A stretch of DNA of 23,286 nucleotides from an uncultured Eubacteriales bacterium. Lineage in GTDB: Bacteria; Bacillota; Clostridia; Peptostreptococcales; Anaerovoracaceae. The first letter of the stretch is position 1. Every line of letters begins with the position of its first letter. Both the position numbers and the translations under genes were made by a program. Positions 1-6,083 of this stretch are shown here, piece after piece. The notes beneath the pieces are model-generated. The model was not told the DNA's origin. It saw only the letters and a program-made list of their open reading frames with translations, and searched no databases. The DNA lies in the NCBI GenBank assembly GCA_900545135.1, contig UQXL01000031.1:1-23286 (forward strand). The letters run 5' to 3'.

Positions 1-12
1 ACGAATATGCAG

Positions 13-49
13 CAACTCCCCTCGGCGGCCGAGGGGAGTTGTTTTGTTG
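13..49 (+). terminator. Rho-independent terminator of a gene upstream of the window
   Basis: A perfect 13-bp stem (13-25 pairs with 29-41, core CTCCCCTCGG / CCGAGGGGAG) with a 3-nt loop is followed by a T-rich run (TTTTGTTG). The gene it serves lies outside the window. The same stem core recurs at 3087-3122. Confidence 0.85.
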
Positions 50-434
50 TGCAGAGATAAAAGTTAATGAAATTATATTTTGGGAATAATTAGACTTGAA
101 TTTATTACCAAACTATGATAATCTTTTGTCAAAGATAAATTGTTAAATTAGTAACCAAATGCTTTATATGTGTTCTGCGAATGAGGGGGGGGGGTAATAA
201 AATTGAAAGTTTAAATTGATTACCATATTGGCTGATTGCGCTATGCAATTATTTTGGAGCATTAAAAAGTGAGACATAATATGAAGATAGGTGTATGAGC
301 GCGTAGGCTGTAAAAATGCTTATGCGCTTATTTTGTAAGAATGAATTACGTGGAACAAAAAGAATTTGTATTTTGTTGAAATGAAAAAATAAAGAGCAAT
401 GAAATGCAAAACAACAGAGAAAGTGGGTGTAGAA
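50..434. other. AT-rich intergenic leader of the secreted-protein module
   Basis: No gene is visible in this stretch. It holds a run of ten G residues (185-194), a terminator-like hairpin (298-328), and three degenerate copies of a motif close to AATTNATTACCA near 99-112, 145-157 and 212-225. No convincing -35/-10 pair stands out, so the promoter of the following gene is not placed. Confidence 0.5.
298..334 (+). terminator. Hairpin with a T-rich tail, possible attenuator or terminator
   Basis: An 11-bp stem with two G-T wobbles (AGCGCGTAGGC at 298-308 pairs with GCTTATGCGCT at 318-328) and a 9-nt loop is followed by TATTTTG. It lies about 105 bp before the start of the secreted-protein gene, so it could attenuate transcription into it. 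No gene directly upstream needs a terminator here. The T-run is short, so intrinsic termination is uncertain. Confidence 0.4.
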
Positions 435-521
435 ATGACTTATAAAAAAAGTAAACAGTATATCGTGGGTATTATCTGTGTTGTTCTATTTTTGTGTATG
501 ACTCCCAATTTTTGTGTATGA
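435..521 (+). pseudogene. Detached signal-peptide start of the YD-repeat protein
   Basis: ATG at 435 opens a 28-codon frame: a lysine-rich n-region (MTYKKSKQ), then a hydrophobic stretch (YIVGIICVVLFLCMTPN), then TGA at 519. A 20-bp segment is present twice in tandem just before the stop. If one copy is removed, this frame runs without interruption into the 494-2344 frame and gives a textbook signal peptide with a cleavage-like AYSA-S site. This is therefore the authentic 5' end of that gene, put out of frame by the duplication. The ribosome binding site is weak (purine-rich GAGAAAGTGGG upstream). Confidence 0.75.
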
Positions 522-529
522 CTCCCAAT
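488..529 (+). repeat. 20-bp tandem duplication in a signal-peptide coding sequence
   Basis: Positions 488-509 are identical to 508-529, two head-to-tail copies of a 20-bp unit containing TTTGTGTATGACTCCCAA. Because 20 is not a multiple of 3, the second copy shifts the frame. Loss of one copy by slippage or recombination would restore the gene. Confidence 0.95.
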
Positions 530-2344
530 GCATATTCTGCCTCGATAATTAATAGTGAAATAATATCCGAAGATAAAGCACATATATCTGATGAAATCTT
601 TGATGGCTACGAAGGTCTGGAAATCACAAGATTTGGCAACGTAGGATTTAACTATGCCTTATTAACGCCAGACAAAAAGAAAGAAATCTTAATTGGATTT
701 AATCCGTATTTAACACAAGAAAACAGTTATACTAATTTGGTTTATCGAATGGGAAAGGGATGGCAAATAAAATTGCCATATCTGGATATTTCAAATAAGG
801 TTCTATATCAGCCTGATGGATATAAATATATTATTAAAGAAAACAAAAACGGATATATTGTTGATTGCCTAGGAACATCGAGCCTAACAACATTGACAGA
901 TGGTTTCTGCTTTGAAAAAGCAAATGGAAGCAAAGAATTTTATACCAATGAGGGGAAAATTAAAAGAATCATTGATGCATTTGATAATGAAACGATTTAT
1001 GAGTATTCCTCTGGCTTGCTAACCAAAATCACTTATCCTAACAGCACCTTTGTTACATTTGAAAGAAATGATTTAAAGATTGAGTTAAAGTATAATGGCA
1101 GCGATGGAGCGGTTGTATTTGCTACTTTTAATTTGTTATCGAACAAGGATGGAACATTACTGCTTGATACTATTGAATACGACGAGTCTAATTTGGAGTT
1201 TAGTTATAATAAAACAGATAAAGAATTGAGACTGTCAGCGTTTTCTATTGAGAATAAATATTGTAAAGAAATAACTTATAATGAAAATATTAATCGCGTC
1301 CAATCGGTAAAGACGTTGTATGATGACGGTACAGATGGAGTCAAGGAGTATTACTACGATGCGCAAGGCAGAATTAGTAAAATGATTGACAAAGGATTTG
1401 CTGAAGAGAAATATCAATACATACAAAAAATAGATGGTAGCCTTTTAACTGAAACAACAAAGATTGTTGGCGAGACTGAGTCTGTAGAAAAAGAAACTTT
1501 GAATAAGTATGGTCAGCTCATTCGATATGAAGAAAATGGTAGCGTGCTTACCATTAAATACAATCAGTATAATAAAGTCCAACAGGAAAAAGAAAATAAT
1601 ATGATAATTAATTACTCATATAATCCTCAAGGAGAAGTAACATTAGTAGAGTTTCCTGATGGAAAAACAATAAAGTATGACTATTATGCTGATGGACAAC
1701 TGCAAAGAGTTGCTTCAAATGAACAGACCACATATTATACTCCGCAGGGCGAGATTCAAAAAATTATGTCATCAGATCAAACATTATTTAGTGATTCAGA
1801 CAGTAATATACTTATGGGCGTAACGCCAACGAGTTTAGGAAGCGGAATTTCGGTTCTTTACAATATAAACTCTAGTGTGGGAGTAACAAACTATCATACT
1901 TATTATGGACTCAGCCAAAGTGGTTTTAACTGCTATAGTTATGCAATAGGAAAAGTGAACGGAATCTATAATCCGGGATATTTTTCTAAGCGTTCATTAA
2001 ACCTCAATTCTATTACAGGAATTAAAACTAATGTAGAAAAGGACGTAGCAAGTCTTGGTATGAGTATATATAATTCTACTGTAAGTGAATCTATCGGATT
2101 ACATTGCTGGAAAATTGCTTTAAGAATTAGGGCTGGATCAGACTATCATTTCATGAGTAAAGGCAGGACCACTTCTTGGGGCTTTAAAGCCGGCAAAGGC
2201 GGCCCTGCAATGGAAGTATTGAACGGCAAAACTCCAAGCAGCATTACTTGGGATACGTATGTTAAACCGTTGCTGGGAAATTATAAAGTGGGTACATCAG
2301 TATATTATAACAGCAGTATCTACTATATGATGATTAAAGATTAG
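494..2344 (+). CDS. Secreted YD/RHS-repeat protein with C-terminal papain-like domain, out of frame with its signal peptide
   Basis: As it stands the open frame runs from GTG 494, which has no ribosome binding site. The true start is almost certainly ATG 435 once the 20-bp duplication is resolved (about 629 residues). The N-terminal part resembles the entry region of RHS proteins (RMGKGWQIKLPYLDIS, then YQPDGYKYII). YD-type repeats follow between residues about 155 and 430 (EYYYDAQGRISKMIDKG, NKYGQLIRYEENG, YSYNPQGEVTLVEFPDG, YDYYADGQLQRVA). The C-terminal 140 residues carry FNCYSYAIG with Cys480, and DYHFMSKG with His552 followed by TTSWGFKAGKGG. That arrangement is typical of papain-like/NlpC-like cysteine peptidases or amidases fused to RHS-like carriers. 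It is much shorter than classical RHS toxins. Base composition is AT-rich compared with the housekeeping genes, suggesting acquisition. The stop overlaps the ribosome binding site of the downstream lipoprotein, so the two are co-transcribed. Domain calls are from motif reading; substrate unknown. Confidence 0.7.
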   Translation: MYDSQFLCMTPNAYSASIINSEIISEDKAHISDEIFDGYEGLEITRFGNVGFNYALLTPDKKKEILIGFNPYLTQENSYTNLVYRMGKGWQIKLPYLDISNKVLYQPDGYKYIIKENKNGYIVDCLGTSSLTTLTDGFCFEKANGSKEFYTNEGKIKRIIDAFDNETIYEYSSGLLTKITYPNSTFVTFERNDLKIELKYNGSDGAVVFATFNLLSNKDGTLLLDTIEYDESNLEFSYNKTDKELRLSAFSIENKYCKEITYNENINRVQSVKTLYDDGTDGVKEYYYDAQGRISKMIDKGFAEEKYQYIQKIDGSLLTETTKIVGETESVEKETLNKYGQLIRYEENGSVLTIKYNQYNKVQQEKENNMIINYSYNPQGEVTLVEFPDGKTIKYDYYADGQLQRVASNEQTTYYTPQGEIQKIMSSDQTLFSDSDSNILMGVTPTSLGSGISVLYNINSSVGVTNYHTYYGLSQSGFNCYSYAIGKVNGIYNPGYFSKRSLNLNSITGIKTNVEKDVASLGMSIYNSTVSESIGLHCWKIALRIRAGSDYHFMSKGRTTSWGFKAGKGGPAMEVLNGKTPSSITWDTYVKPLLGNYKVGTSVYYNSSIYYMMIKD

Positions 2345-2355
2345 GAGAGTTACTG

Positions 2356-3003
2356 ATGAAAAACAGACTTTTTATGAGCCGGATTATTTTAGCTGCTTCA
2401 ATTACATTAATCGCAGCCGCGTCGGGATGCAGCGCATCAGAGCCGAAACTTGATTATGATAACAAAACAAACGTTACAGATGTCGAGGAGCAAGTATTAA
2501 CAGAAAAAATAAATGATAATCTTGCAAGTCCAAGTAAAATACAGGCGTCGCTAAGCATATGCCATGATATTGAAGACTTGAAAGCTGAAAAAATTGTACA
2601 GATTGTGAGATTCAACTATGGCAGGTATTATTCAGTGACGCCTGTTGAAGATGGCAAATATTTATTTCTATTGTATAGCGATAAGGAACGATGTAATGGC
2701 GACAGTATTTATGTCGTAGACGGATATTTGACGGCAAGCTTTGCAAATAAGGAAAACTTTAATGACATCGAGGCAAGGATGAGCAAAGAAAAAATACTTA
2801 TGAAAGACCCAAATGCTTATGTATTTGAAAATTTAAGCTATCATCGTTTTTCAGATCAATCTGTTCTTGAGTTTGAATACGATGCGGATAAAAATATTGT
2901 TTCAGAGTACTACTATTACTACCCTGCCGACTATAAAGAAGACCCTTACCGGGAGTCGGTCGTGGATTATTTATTGCCAAAAGATATTGAATTGATTTCT
3001 TAG
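2356..3003 (+). CDS. Predicted lipoprotein, partner of the YD-repeat protein
   Basis: A 215-residue protein. The N-terminus has a short basic region (MKNRLFMSR), a hydrophobic stretch (residues 10-22) and a lipobox-like ASGC with Cys25. Lipidation and anchoring on the outer face of the membrane are expected, although position -3 is Ala rather than the usual Leu. The mature part is acidic, rich in Tyr and Asp, and has no family I recognise. An AGGAG ribosome binding site overlaps the stop codon of the upstream gene and sits 11 bp before ATG 2356, so expression is coupled. The pairing with a secreted RHS-like protein is compatible with an immunity, inhibitor or tethering role, but that is inference from position only. 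AT-rich like its neighbour. Confidence 0.75.
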   Translation: MKNRLFMSRIILAASITLIAAASGCSASEPKLDYDNKTNVTDVEEQVLTEKINDNLASPSKIQASLSICHDIEDLKAEKIVQIVRFNYGRYYSVTPVEDGKYLFLLYSDKERCNGDSIYVVDGYLTASFANKENFNDIEARMSKEKILMKDPNAYVFENLSYHRFSDQSVLEFEYDADKNIVSEYYYYYPADYKEDPYRESVVDYLLPKDIELIS

Positions 3004-3086
3004 ATAATATTATAATCCGGCTGTAAGGTGACGTAATATTAAGACTTTGATACATAAGCGCATTAAACGTTACGAAATGGAACATG

Positions 3087-3130
3087 CTCCCCTCGCCCTG
3101 CTGAAACGGCCTCCGAGGGGAGTTGTTTGA
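3087..3130 (+). terminator. Terminator of the YD-repeat/lipoprotein operon
   Basis: A 9-bp perfect stem (CTCCCCTCG 3087-3095 with CGAGGGGAG 3114-3122), an 18-nt loop and TTGTTT after it. Sixteen bases (CCGAGGGGAGTTGTTT, 3113-3128) are identical to the terminator at the window start (29-44), so the module is bracketed by near-twin terminators. Confidence 0.8.
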
Positions 3131-3138
3131 TTTTGGAT

Positions 3139-3167
3139 AAAAAAACCGATGAGATAACTCTCATCGG
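3139..3167 (-). terminator. Terminator of the toxin-antitoxin operon
   Basis: Read on the minus strand, a 9-bp perfect stem (CCGATGAGA / TCTCATCGG, 3146-3154 and 3159-3167) with a 4-nt loop is followed by a run of seven T (3139-3145). It starts about 20 bp after the toxin stop codon. Confidence 0.9.
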
Positions 3168-3188
3168 CTGAAATGCTGGTATTTATTC

Positions 3189-3491
3189 TCATAAATTCCG
3201 TCCCTGATATTGTATCGTTACCACATAAACGGTTTTATGTGGCTCGTCAATACGGAATATGGCAATATAGTTATCAATCAGTAATTGCCGGTAGCCCTTT
3301 CCGGCATATCTGCCCTCGTTTCGTTCTTGGTGGGACTGCGGAAATGCGGCTAGGTTTAAAATCGCTTTCTTAATTCGGTCGGTTTGTCCCTTGGCGTTTT
3401 CAGGAGCCAATTTCTCGTTAGCGATATATTCGTAAATATGGTCTAATTCACGGATCGTTCTGGGGTGGATCTTTACCTTATATTTATCCAA
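3189..3491 (-). CDS. RelE/ParE-family toxin of a type II toxin-antitoxin pair
   Basis: A 100-residue basic protein of the usual ParE/RelE size. It opens with KVKIHPRTIRELDHIYEYIA, followed by a long helix, AAFPQSHQERNEGRYAGKGYRQL, and the terminal strands YIAIFRIDEPHKTVYVVTIQYQGR, a pattern typical of ParE-like toxins. The start is chosen as TTG 3491: GGAGAAG lies about 10 bp upstream and the TTG overlaps the antitoxin TAA by 8 bp, the normal coupling in such operons. An in-frame ATG 27 codons further upstream would put out-of-family sequence at the N-terminus. ParE-type members poison gyrase and RelE-type members cleave mRNA on the ribosome; the sequence alone does not settle which. Confidence 0.85.
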   Translation of the reverse strand: MDKYKVKIHPRTIRELDHIYEYIANEKLAPENAKGQTDRIKKAILNLAAFPQSHQERNEGRYAGKGYRQLLIDNYIAIFRIDEPHKTVYVVTIQYQGRNL

Positions 3492-3747
3492 AATGTTTCT
3501 TCTCCAACTCTGCAAAAACTGTCTCTGCGTCAACTGCATCTGCTCCGTTGGCAGCTTCTTGCTCAGATTCAAATATGGCCTGGTCGATGTGGTTCATTCT
3601 TACAAATTTATCATACAATTCACTGCTCATTACGACCAAATCGCTATAGCCGTTTTTTGTAATAAAAATAGGCTCCTGTTCTTTGTGTGCAATATTAGAA
3701 ATCTCAGTTGTATTGCGTAAATCCTTAATAGGCATAATAATTGGCAT
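3484..3747 (-). CDS. Phd/YefM-family antitoxin
   Basis: An 87-residue protein beginning MPIIMPIKDLRNTTEIS, with PIFITKNGYSDLVVMS and a C-terminal acidic helix (AVDAETVFAELEKKHFG). This is the standard Phd/YefM layout: an N-terminal DNA-binding fold and a C-terminal toxin-wrapping tail. ATG 3747 is chosen because GGAGTGAAG lies just upstream and the family consensus starts here; upstream ATGs in the same frame lie in the promoter. It precedes and overlaps the toxin gene. It should repress its own promoter together with the toxin, and a palindrome over the -10 box fits this. Confidence 0.88.
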   Translation of the reverse strand: MPIIMPIKDLRNTTEISNIAHKEQEPIFITKNGYSDLVVMSSELYDKFVRMNHIDQAIFESEQEAANGADAVDAETVFAELEKKHFG

Positions 3748-3768
3748 ATGCTTCACTCCTTTTCTTGG

Positions 3769-3801
3769 CATAATTATAGCATAATTATGTCTGGCGAACA
3801 A
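3769..3801 (-). promoter_or_regulatory. Promoter and palindromic operator of the toxin-antitoxin operon
   Basis: On the minus strand: -35 TTGTTC (3796-3801), 17-bp spacer, -10 TATAAT (3773-3778). A perfect 9-bp inverted repeat with a 3-nt centre (CATAATTAT 3769-3777, ATAATTATG 3781-3789) covers the -10 box. Its position is that expected for Phd/YefM autorepression. Confidence 0.7.
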
Positions 3802-3939
3802 CAAAAATATACAATACATCATTGGGTTATCTATACCTGATATAACCTGGACAAGGCGTGCAAAAATTTTTAAAATAATTCACAAAACCGCTTGCCTTTA
3901 TACGGGAAATAAAATTTTAATGAAATTTATCTAAAAGGG

Positions 3940-3999
3940 GTTCCATTTACTTTTTTTTGTGATATAATATACCCATAAACAGAGTTAATTTTTTAACAA
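3940..3999 (+). promoter_or_regulatory. hbd promoter with Rex-like operator
   Basis: A perfect -10 TATAAT lies at 3963-3968 with a weak -35 near 3940-3946. Just downstream of the expected transcription start is GTTAA-TTTT-TTAAC (3984-3997), extended to TTAACAA on the right. This matches the Rex consensus core (TTGTTAANNNNTTAACAA) in 12 of 14 half-site positions. A weaker Rex-like site (TTTTAAA-ATAA-TTCACAA) lies at 3868-3885. Rex repression of butyrate-pathway genes at low NADH/NAD+ is established in Clostridia; occupancy here is inferred. Confidence 0.6.
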
Positions 4000-4042
4000 A
4001 AATGTTTTAAAATGTTTCGATAAAAACAAGGAGGCTATCTAA

Positions 4043-4891
4043 ATGAAAAAAATTGGCGTATTGGGAACCGGAACTATGGGTGCCGGAATTATTCAGGTTT
4101 TAGCGCAGAACGGCTATGATGTTGTGATGAGAGCCAGAAGAGAGAGCTCTGTAGAAAAAGGCCTTGCCACGGTCAAGAAAAACCTTGACAAGATGGTTGC
4201 CAAAGAAAAAATCACAGCCGAAGCTGCAGAAGAGATTTTCGGAAGAATTACGGGATCGACCGACATCAATATAATTGCGGATGCCGATTTGGTTATCGAA
4301 GCAGCCACAGAAGATATGGAATCCAAAAAAGCTTTGTTTGCCGAACTGGATAAGCTCTGCAAGCCTGAGACCATAATTGCAACTAACACATCTTCGCTCT
4401 CAATTACTGAAATCGCGGCTGCTACAGGCAGACCTGACAAGGTAATAGGCATGCACTTCTTCAATCCTGTTCCTGCGATGAAGCTGGTTGAGATCATCAA
4501 AGGCCTGACTACTTCAGAAGAGACCAAGACTACCATCGTAGCTCTGGCCGAAAAGCTGGGCAAGACTCCTGTAGAAGTAGCAGAAGCTCCTGGATTCGTA
4601 GTAAACAGAATCCTTATTCCTATGATCAACGAGGGTATCGGTATCGTTGCCGACGGCGTTTCCGATGTGAAAGGCGTTGACACGGCCATGAAGCTGGGCG
4701 CTAACCACCCTATGGGACCTCTTGAACTGGGCGACCTGATCGGCCTTGACGTTTGCCTTGCCATCATGGAAACTCTCTACACAGAATACGGCGATCCTAA
4801 ATACAGACCGCACGTTCTCCTCAAGAAGATGGTAAGAGCCGGCAAACTGGGAAGAAAGACAGGCGTAGGATTCTACGATTACAGCAAATAA
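4043..4891 (+). CDS. hbd: 3-hydroxybutyryl-CoA dehydrogenase
   Basis: Catalyses NAD(P)H-dependent interconversion of acetoacetyl-CoA and 3-hydroxybutyryl-CoA in the cytosolic butyrate/crotonyl-CoA pathway. The 282-residue length matches clostridial Hbd. The Rossmann loop is GVLGTGTMGAG (residues 5-15). The catalytic set is in the canonical places: Ser117 in TNTSS, His138 in GMHFFNP, Glu150 in MKLVEII and Asn188 in GFVVNR. The C-terminal domain ends with GRKTGVGFYDYSK. An AAGGAGG ribosome binding site sits 9 bp before ATG 4043. It is monocistronic: its own promoter and Rex-like operator lie upstream and a strong terminator lies 25 bp downstream. Unlike many clostridia, no crt, bcd-etf or thl gene is adjacent. 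A broken hbd-like paralog lies downstream on the other strand. Confidence 0.96.
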   Translation: MKKIGVLGTGTMGAGIIQVLAQNGYDVVMRARRESSVEKGLATVKKNLDKMVAKEKITAEAAEEIFGRITGSTDINIIADADLVIEAATEDMESKKALFAELDKLCKPETIIATNTSSLSITEIAAATGRPDKVIGMHFFNPVPAMKLVEIIKGLTTSEETKTTIVALAEKLGKTPVEVAEAPGFVVNRILIPMINEGIGIVADGVSDVKGVDTAMKLGANHPMGPLELGDLIGLDVCLAIMETLYTEYGDPKYRPHVLLKKMVRAGKLGRKTGVGFYDYSK

Positions 4892-4915
4892 GTCAACTAT
4901 TCCTACATATAAAAT

Positions 4916-4966
4916 AAAAGGGACAGACCTTTCCTATCGTTGCATCGGAAGGGTCTGTCCCTTTTT
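4916..4966. terminator. Bidirectional terminator after hbd
   Basis: A long stem (4916-4934 with 4947-4965, core GGGACAGACC / GGTCTGTCCC, one wobble) has an A-run on its left arm and TTTTT on its right. It can stop hbd transcription and also transcription of the convergent minus-strand remnant. Confidence 0.92.
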
Positions 4967-4992
4967 GATGCCGTCATCTCATTGCCTGCACG

Positions 4993-5301
4993 TCATTTCA
5001 TACCAAGCGAGTCCAGCCTGTAATTTAAAGCTTGCTTGGTCATCCCCAGAAGTTTTGCCGCTTCTGTTTTAGTAGGCGCGGACTGCAGCGCCTTGCACAG
5101 GAGACTGCGCTCAAAAGCTTCGACTTGTTCTTGATATGTCATGTTTTCCGGCGTTTTTTCCGGCTTGTCTTTCAGGTATTCCGGCAGATCATCTTTTGTG
5201 ATGTAATTTCCCTCTGCGACGACGAAAGCGCCATCTATCACATTCCTCAGCTCGCGCACGTTTCCCGGCCAGGAGTGGGCGCCGAAAACAGCCGCTGACA
5301 T
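4993..5301 (-). pseudogene. C-terminal remnant of a sigma-54-dependent transcriptional activator
   Basis: A 102-residue frame holding only the end of a bacterial enhancer-binding protein. It has the post-AAA+ motif WPGNVRELRNVIDGA and a Fis-type helix-turn-helix (TKTEAAKLLGMTKQALNYRLDSLG). The N-terminal sensor domain and the whole AAA+ ATPase core (Walker A, GAFTGA loop) are missing. The apparent ATG at 5301 has no ribosome binding site. It abuts the truncated hbd-like pseudogene; a TGACAT word occurs at 5296-5301 and again at 5331-5336, possibly marking the deletion junction. Such activators often control adjacent acyl-CoA genes, so this is probably what remains of a local regulator. A functional short DNA-binding protein is possible but unlikely. 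Confidence 0.8.
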
Positions 5302-5337
5302 AATATAAAATAAAGAGAGAGAACTTTGATTGACATG

Positions 5338-5694
5338 ACTTGCAAATCGCAGACAGCCTTGAAAGCCTCGTCCGATGTGTCCCGGCCGCGGATTATTTCC
5401 ACCAGCCTCATCAAAACGGCAGGATTGAAGAAGTGCATGCCCACAAATCTGTCCGGCCTGTCCGTCGCGGCCGCCATGGCCGTGATAGAAATTGAAGAAG
5501 TGTTAGAAGCGAAAAGTGTTTGGTGGCCGCAGATTTTGTCAAATTCTTTCCAGACTTCTTTTGAGACGGGCTTCGGCGTTTTTGATGATTTCTGCACTGA
5601 TGTCCTTTACCCAAACGTCAAAACCTGATTTCGCAAAAGCCTGAGCTATGTCAAGCCCCAAGGTCCCCGCGCCTGCCACAATGATTTTTTTCAT
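5338..5694 (-). pseudogene. Decayed 3-hydroxyacyl-CoA dehydrogenase paralog
   Basis: It begins with a good start: GGAGG ribosome binding site and ATG 5694, then MKKIIVAGAGTLGLDIAQAF, a Rossmann N-terminus. The frame runs through KNAEARLKRSLERI and hits TGA. In the next frame the sequence resumes in the middle of the family: FDKICGHQTLFASNTSSISI, then FVGMHFFNP and LMRLVEIIRG, carrying the catalytic Ser, His and Glu. By comparison with the intact hbd at 4043, roughly 50-60 residues between the two blocks are gone. Homology stops at about AVCDL (5343-5348), before the Asn-containing and C-terminal domain. So there is at least one internal deletion with a frameshift and one 3' truncation. It cannot make an active enzyme. 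Confidence 0.85.
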
Positions 5695-6083
5695 TCGTAA
5701 GCCTCCATGGTTGTCCTGCGATTAAACTTAAGTATATGCATGAACCTGTCATTTCGCAAGAGGTTTTGCGATAATTATTTTTTTATCAGGCGAAAGACTC
5801 TGAAGCGTTAAAATTTAAACGTTTTGAGCTGGCTACCGTGCTGATAAAGCTTTGCATTTTTAATCGAAGTTCTACGCAAGGGACATATAATAATCTTATT
5901 GTTTCCGAAAAATCGCGGGCTAATCTGGAAAATATTCTTTTTTGCGGATTTTCTTTGCCTTGCTTTTTTCAATCAGCAGTATATAATAGACAGTAAGACG
6001 TTTTAATCGTATTCTTAGACACAGCAATTCTTAAATTTCTCAGAAAGGTGCAGGCCATTCTTTTCGGCTTGCGAAGGTGATTT
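5695..6083. other. Intergenic region between divergent hbd remnant and rho
   Basis: No gene is visible in this 389-bp AT-rich stretch. It contains the probable rho promoter (5960-5987), a further isolated TATAAT at 5886-5891 without a good -35, and a small CGCAA/TTGCG inverted repeat at 5755-5770. I see no clear -24/-12 element for the dead sigma-54 locus. Confidence 0.5.
5960..5987 (+). promoter_or_regulatory. Probable rho promoter
   Basis: A perfect -10 TATAAT (5982-5987) is preceded by TTGCTT (5960-5965) with a 16-bp spacer. It would give a leader of about 90 nt before rho, long enough for autoregulation by Rho, which is known in other bacteria but not shown by this sequence. Confidence 0.5.

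Noticed and set aside
494..496. GTG 494 as the true start of the YD-repeat protein
   Set aside because: It has no ribosome binding site and would remove the signal peptide. The 20-bp duplication explains why the open frame begins there.
3492..3572. Upstream extension of the toxin to 127 residues
   Set aside because: The extra 27 residues lie inside the antitoxin gene and match nothing in the family. TTG 3491 has a ribosome binding site and the normal overlap.
4114..4767. Long minus-strand frame opposite hbd
   Set aside because: Low-complexity Ser/Ala/Ile-rich translation antisense to a confident enzyme gene; a codon-bias shadow.
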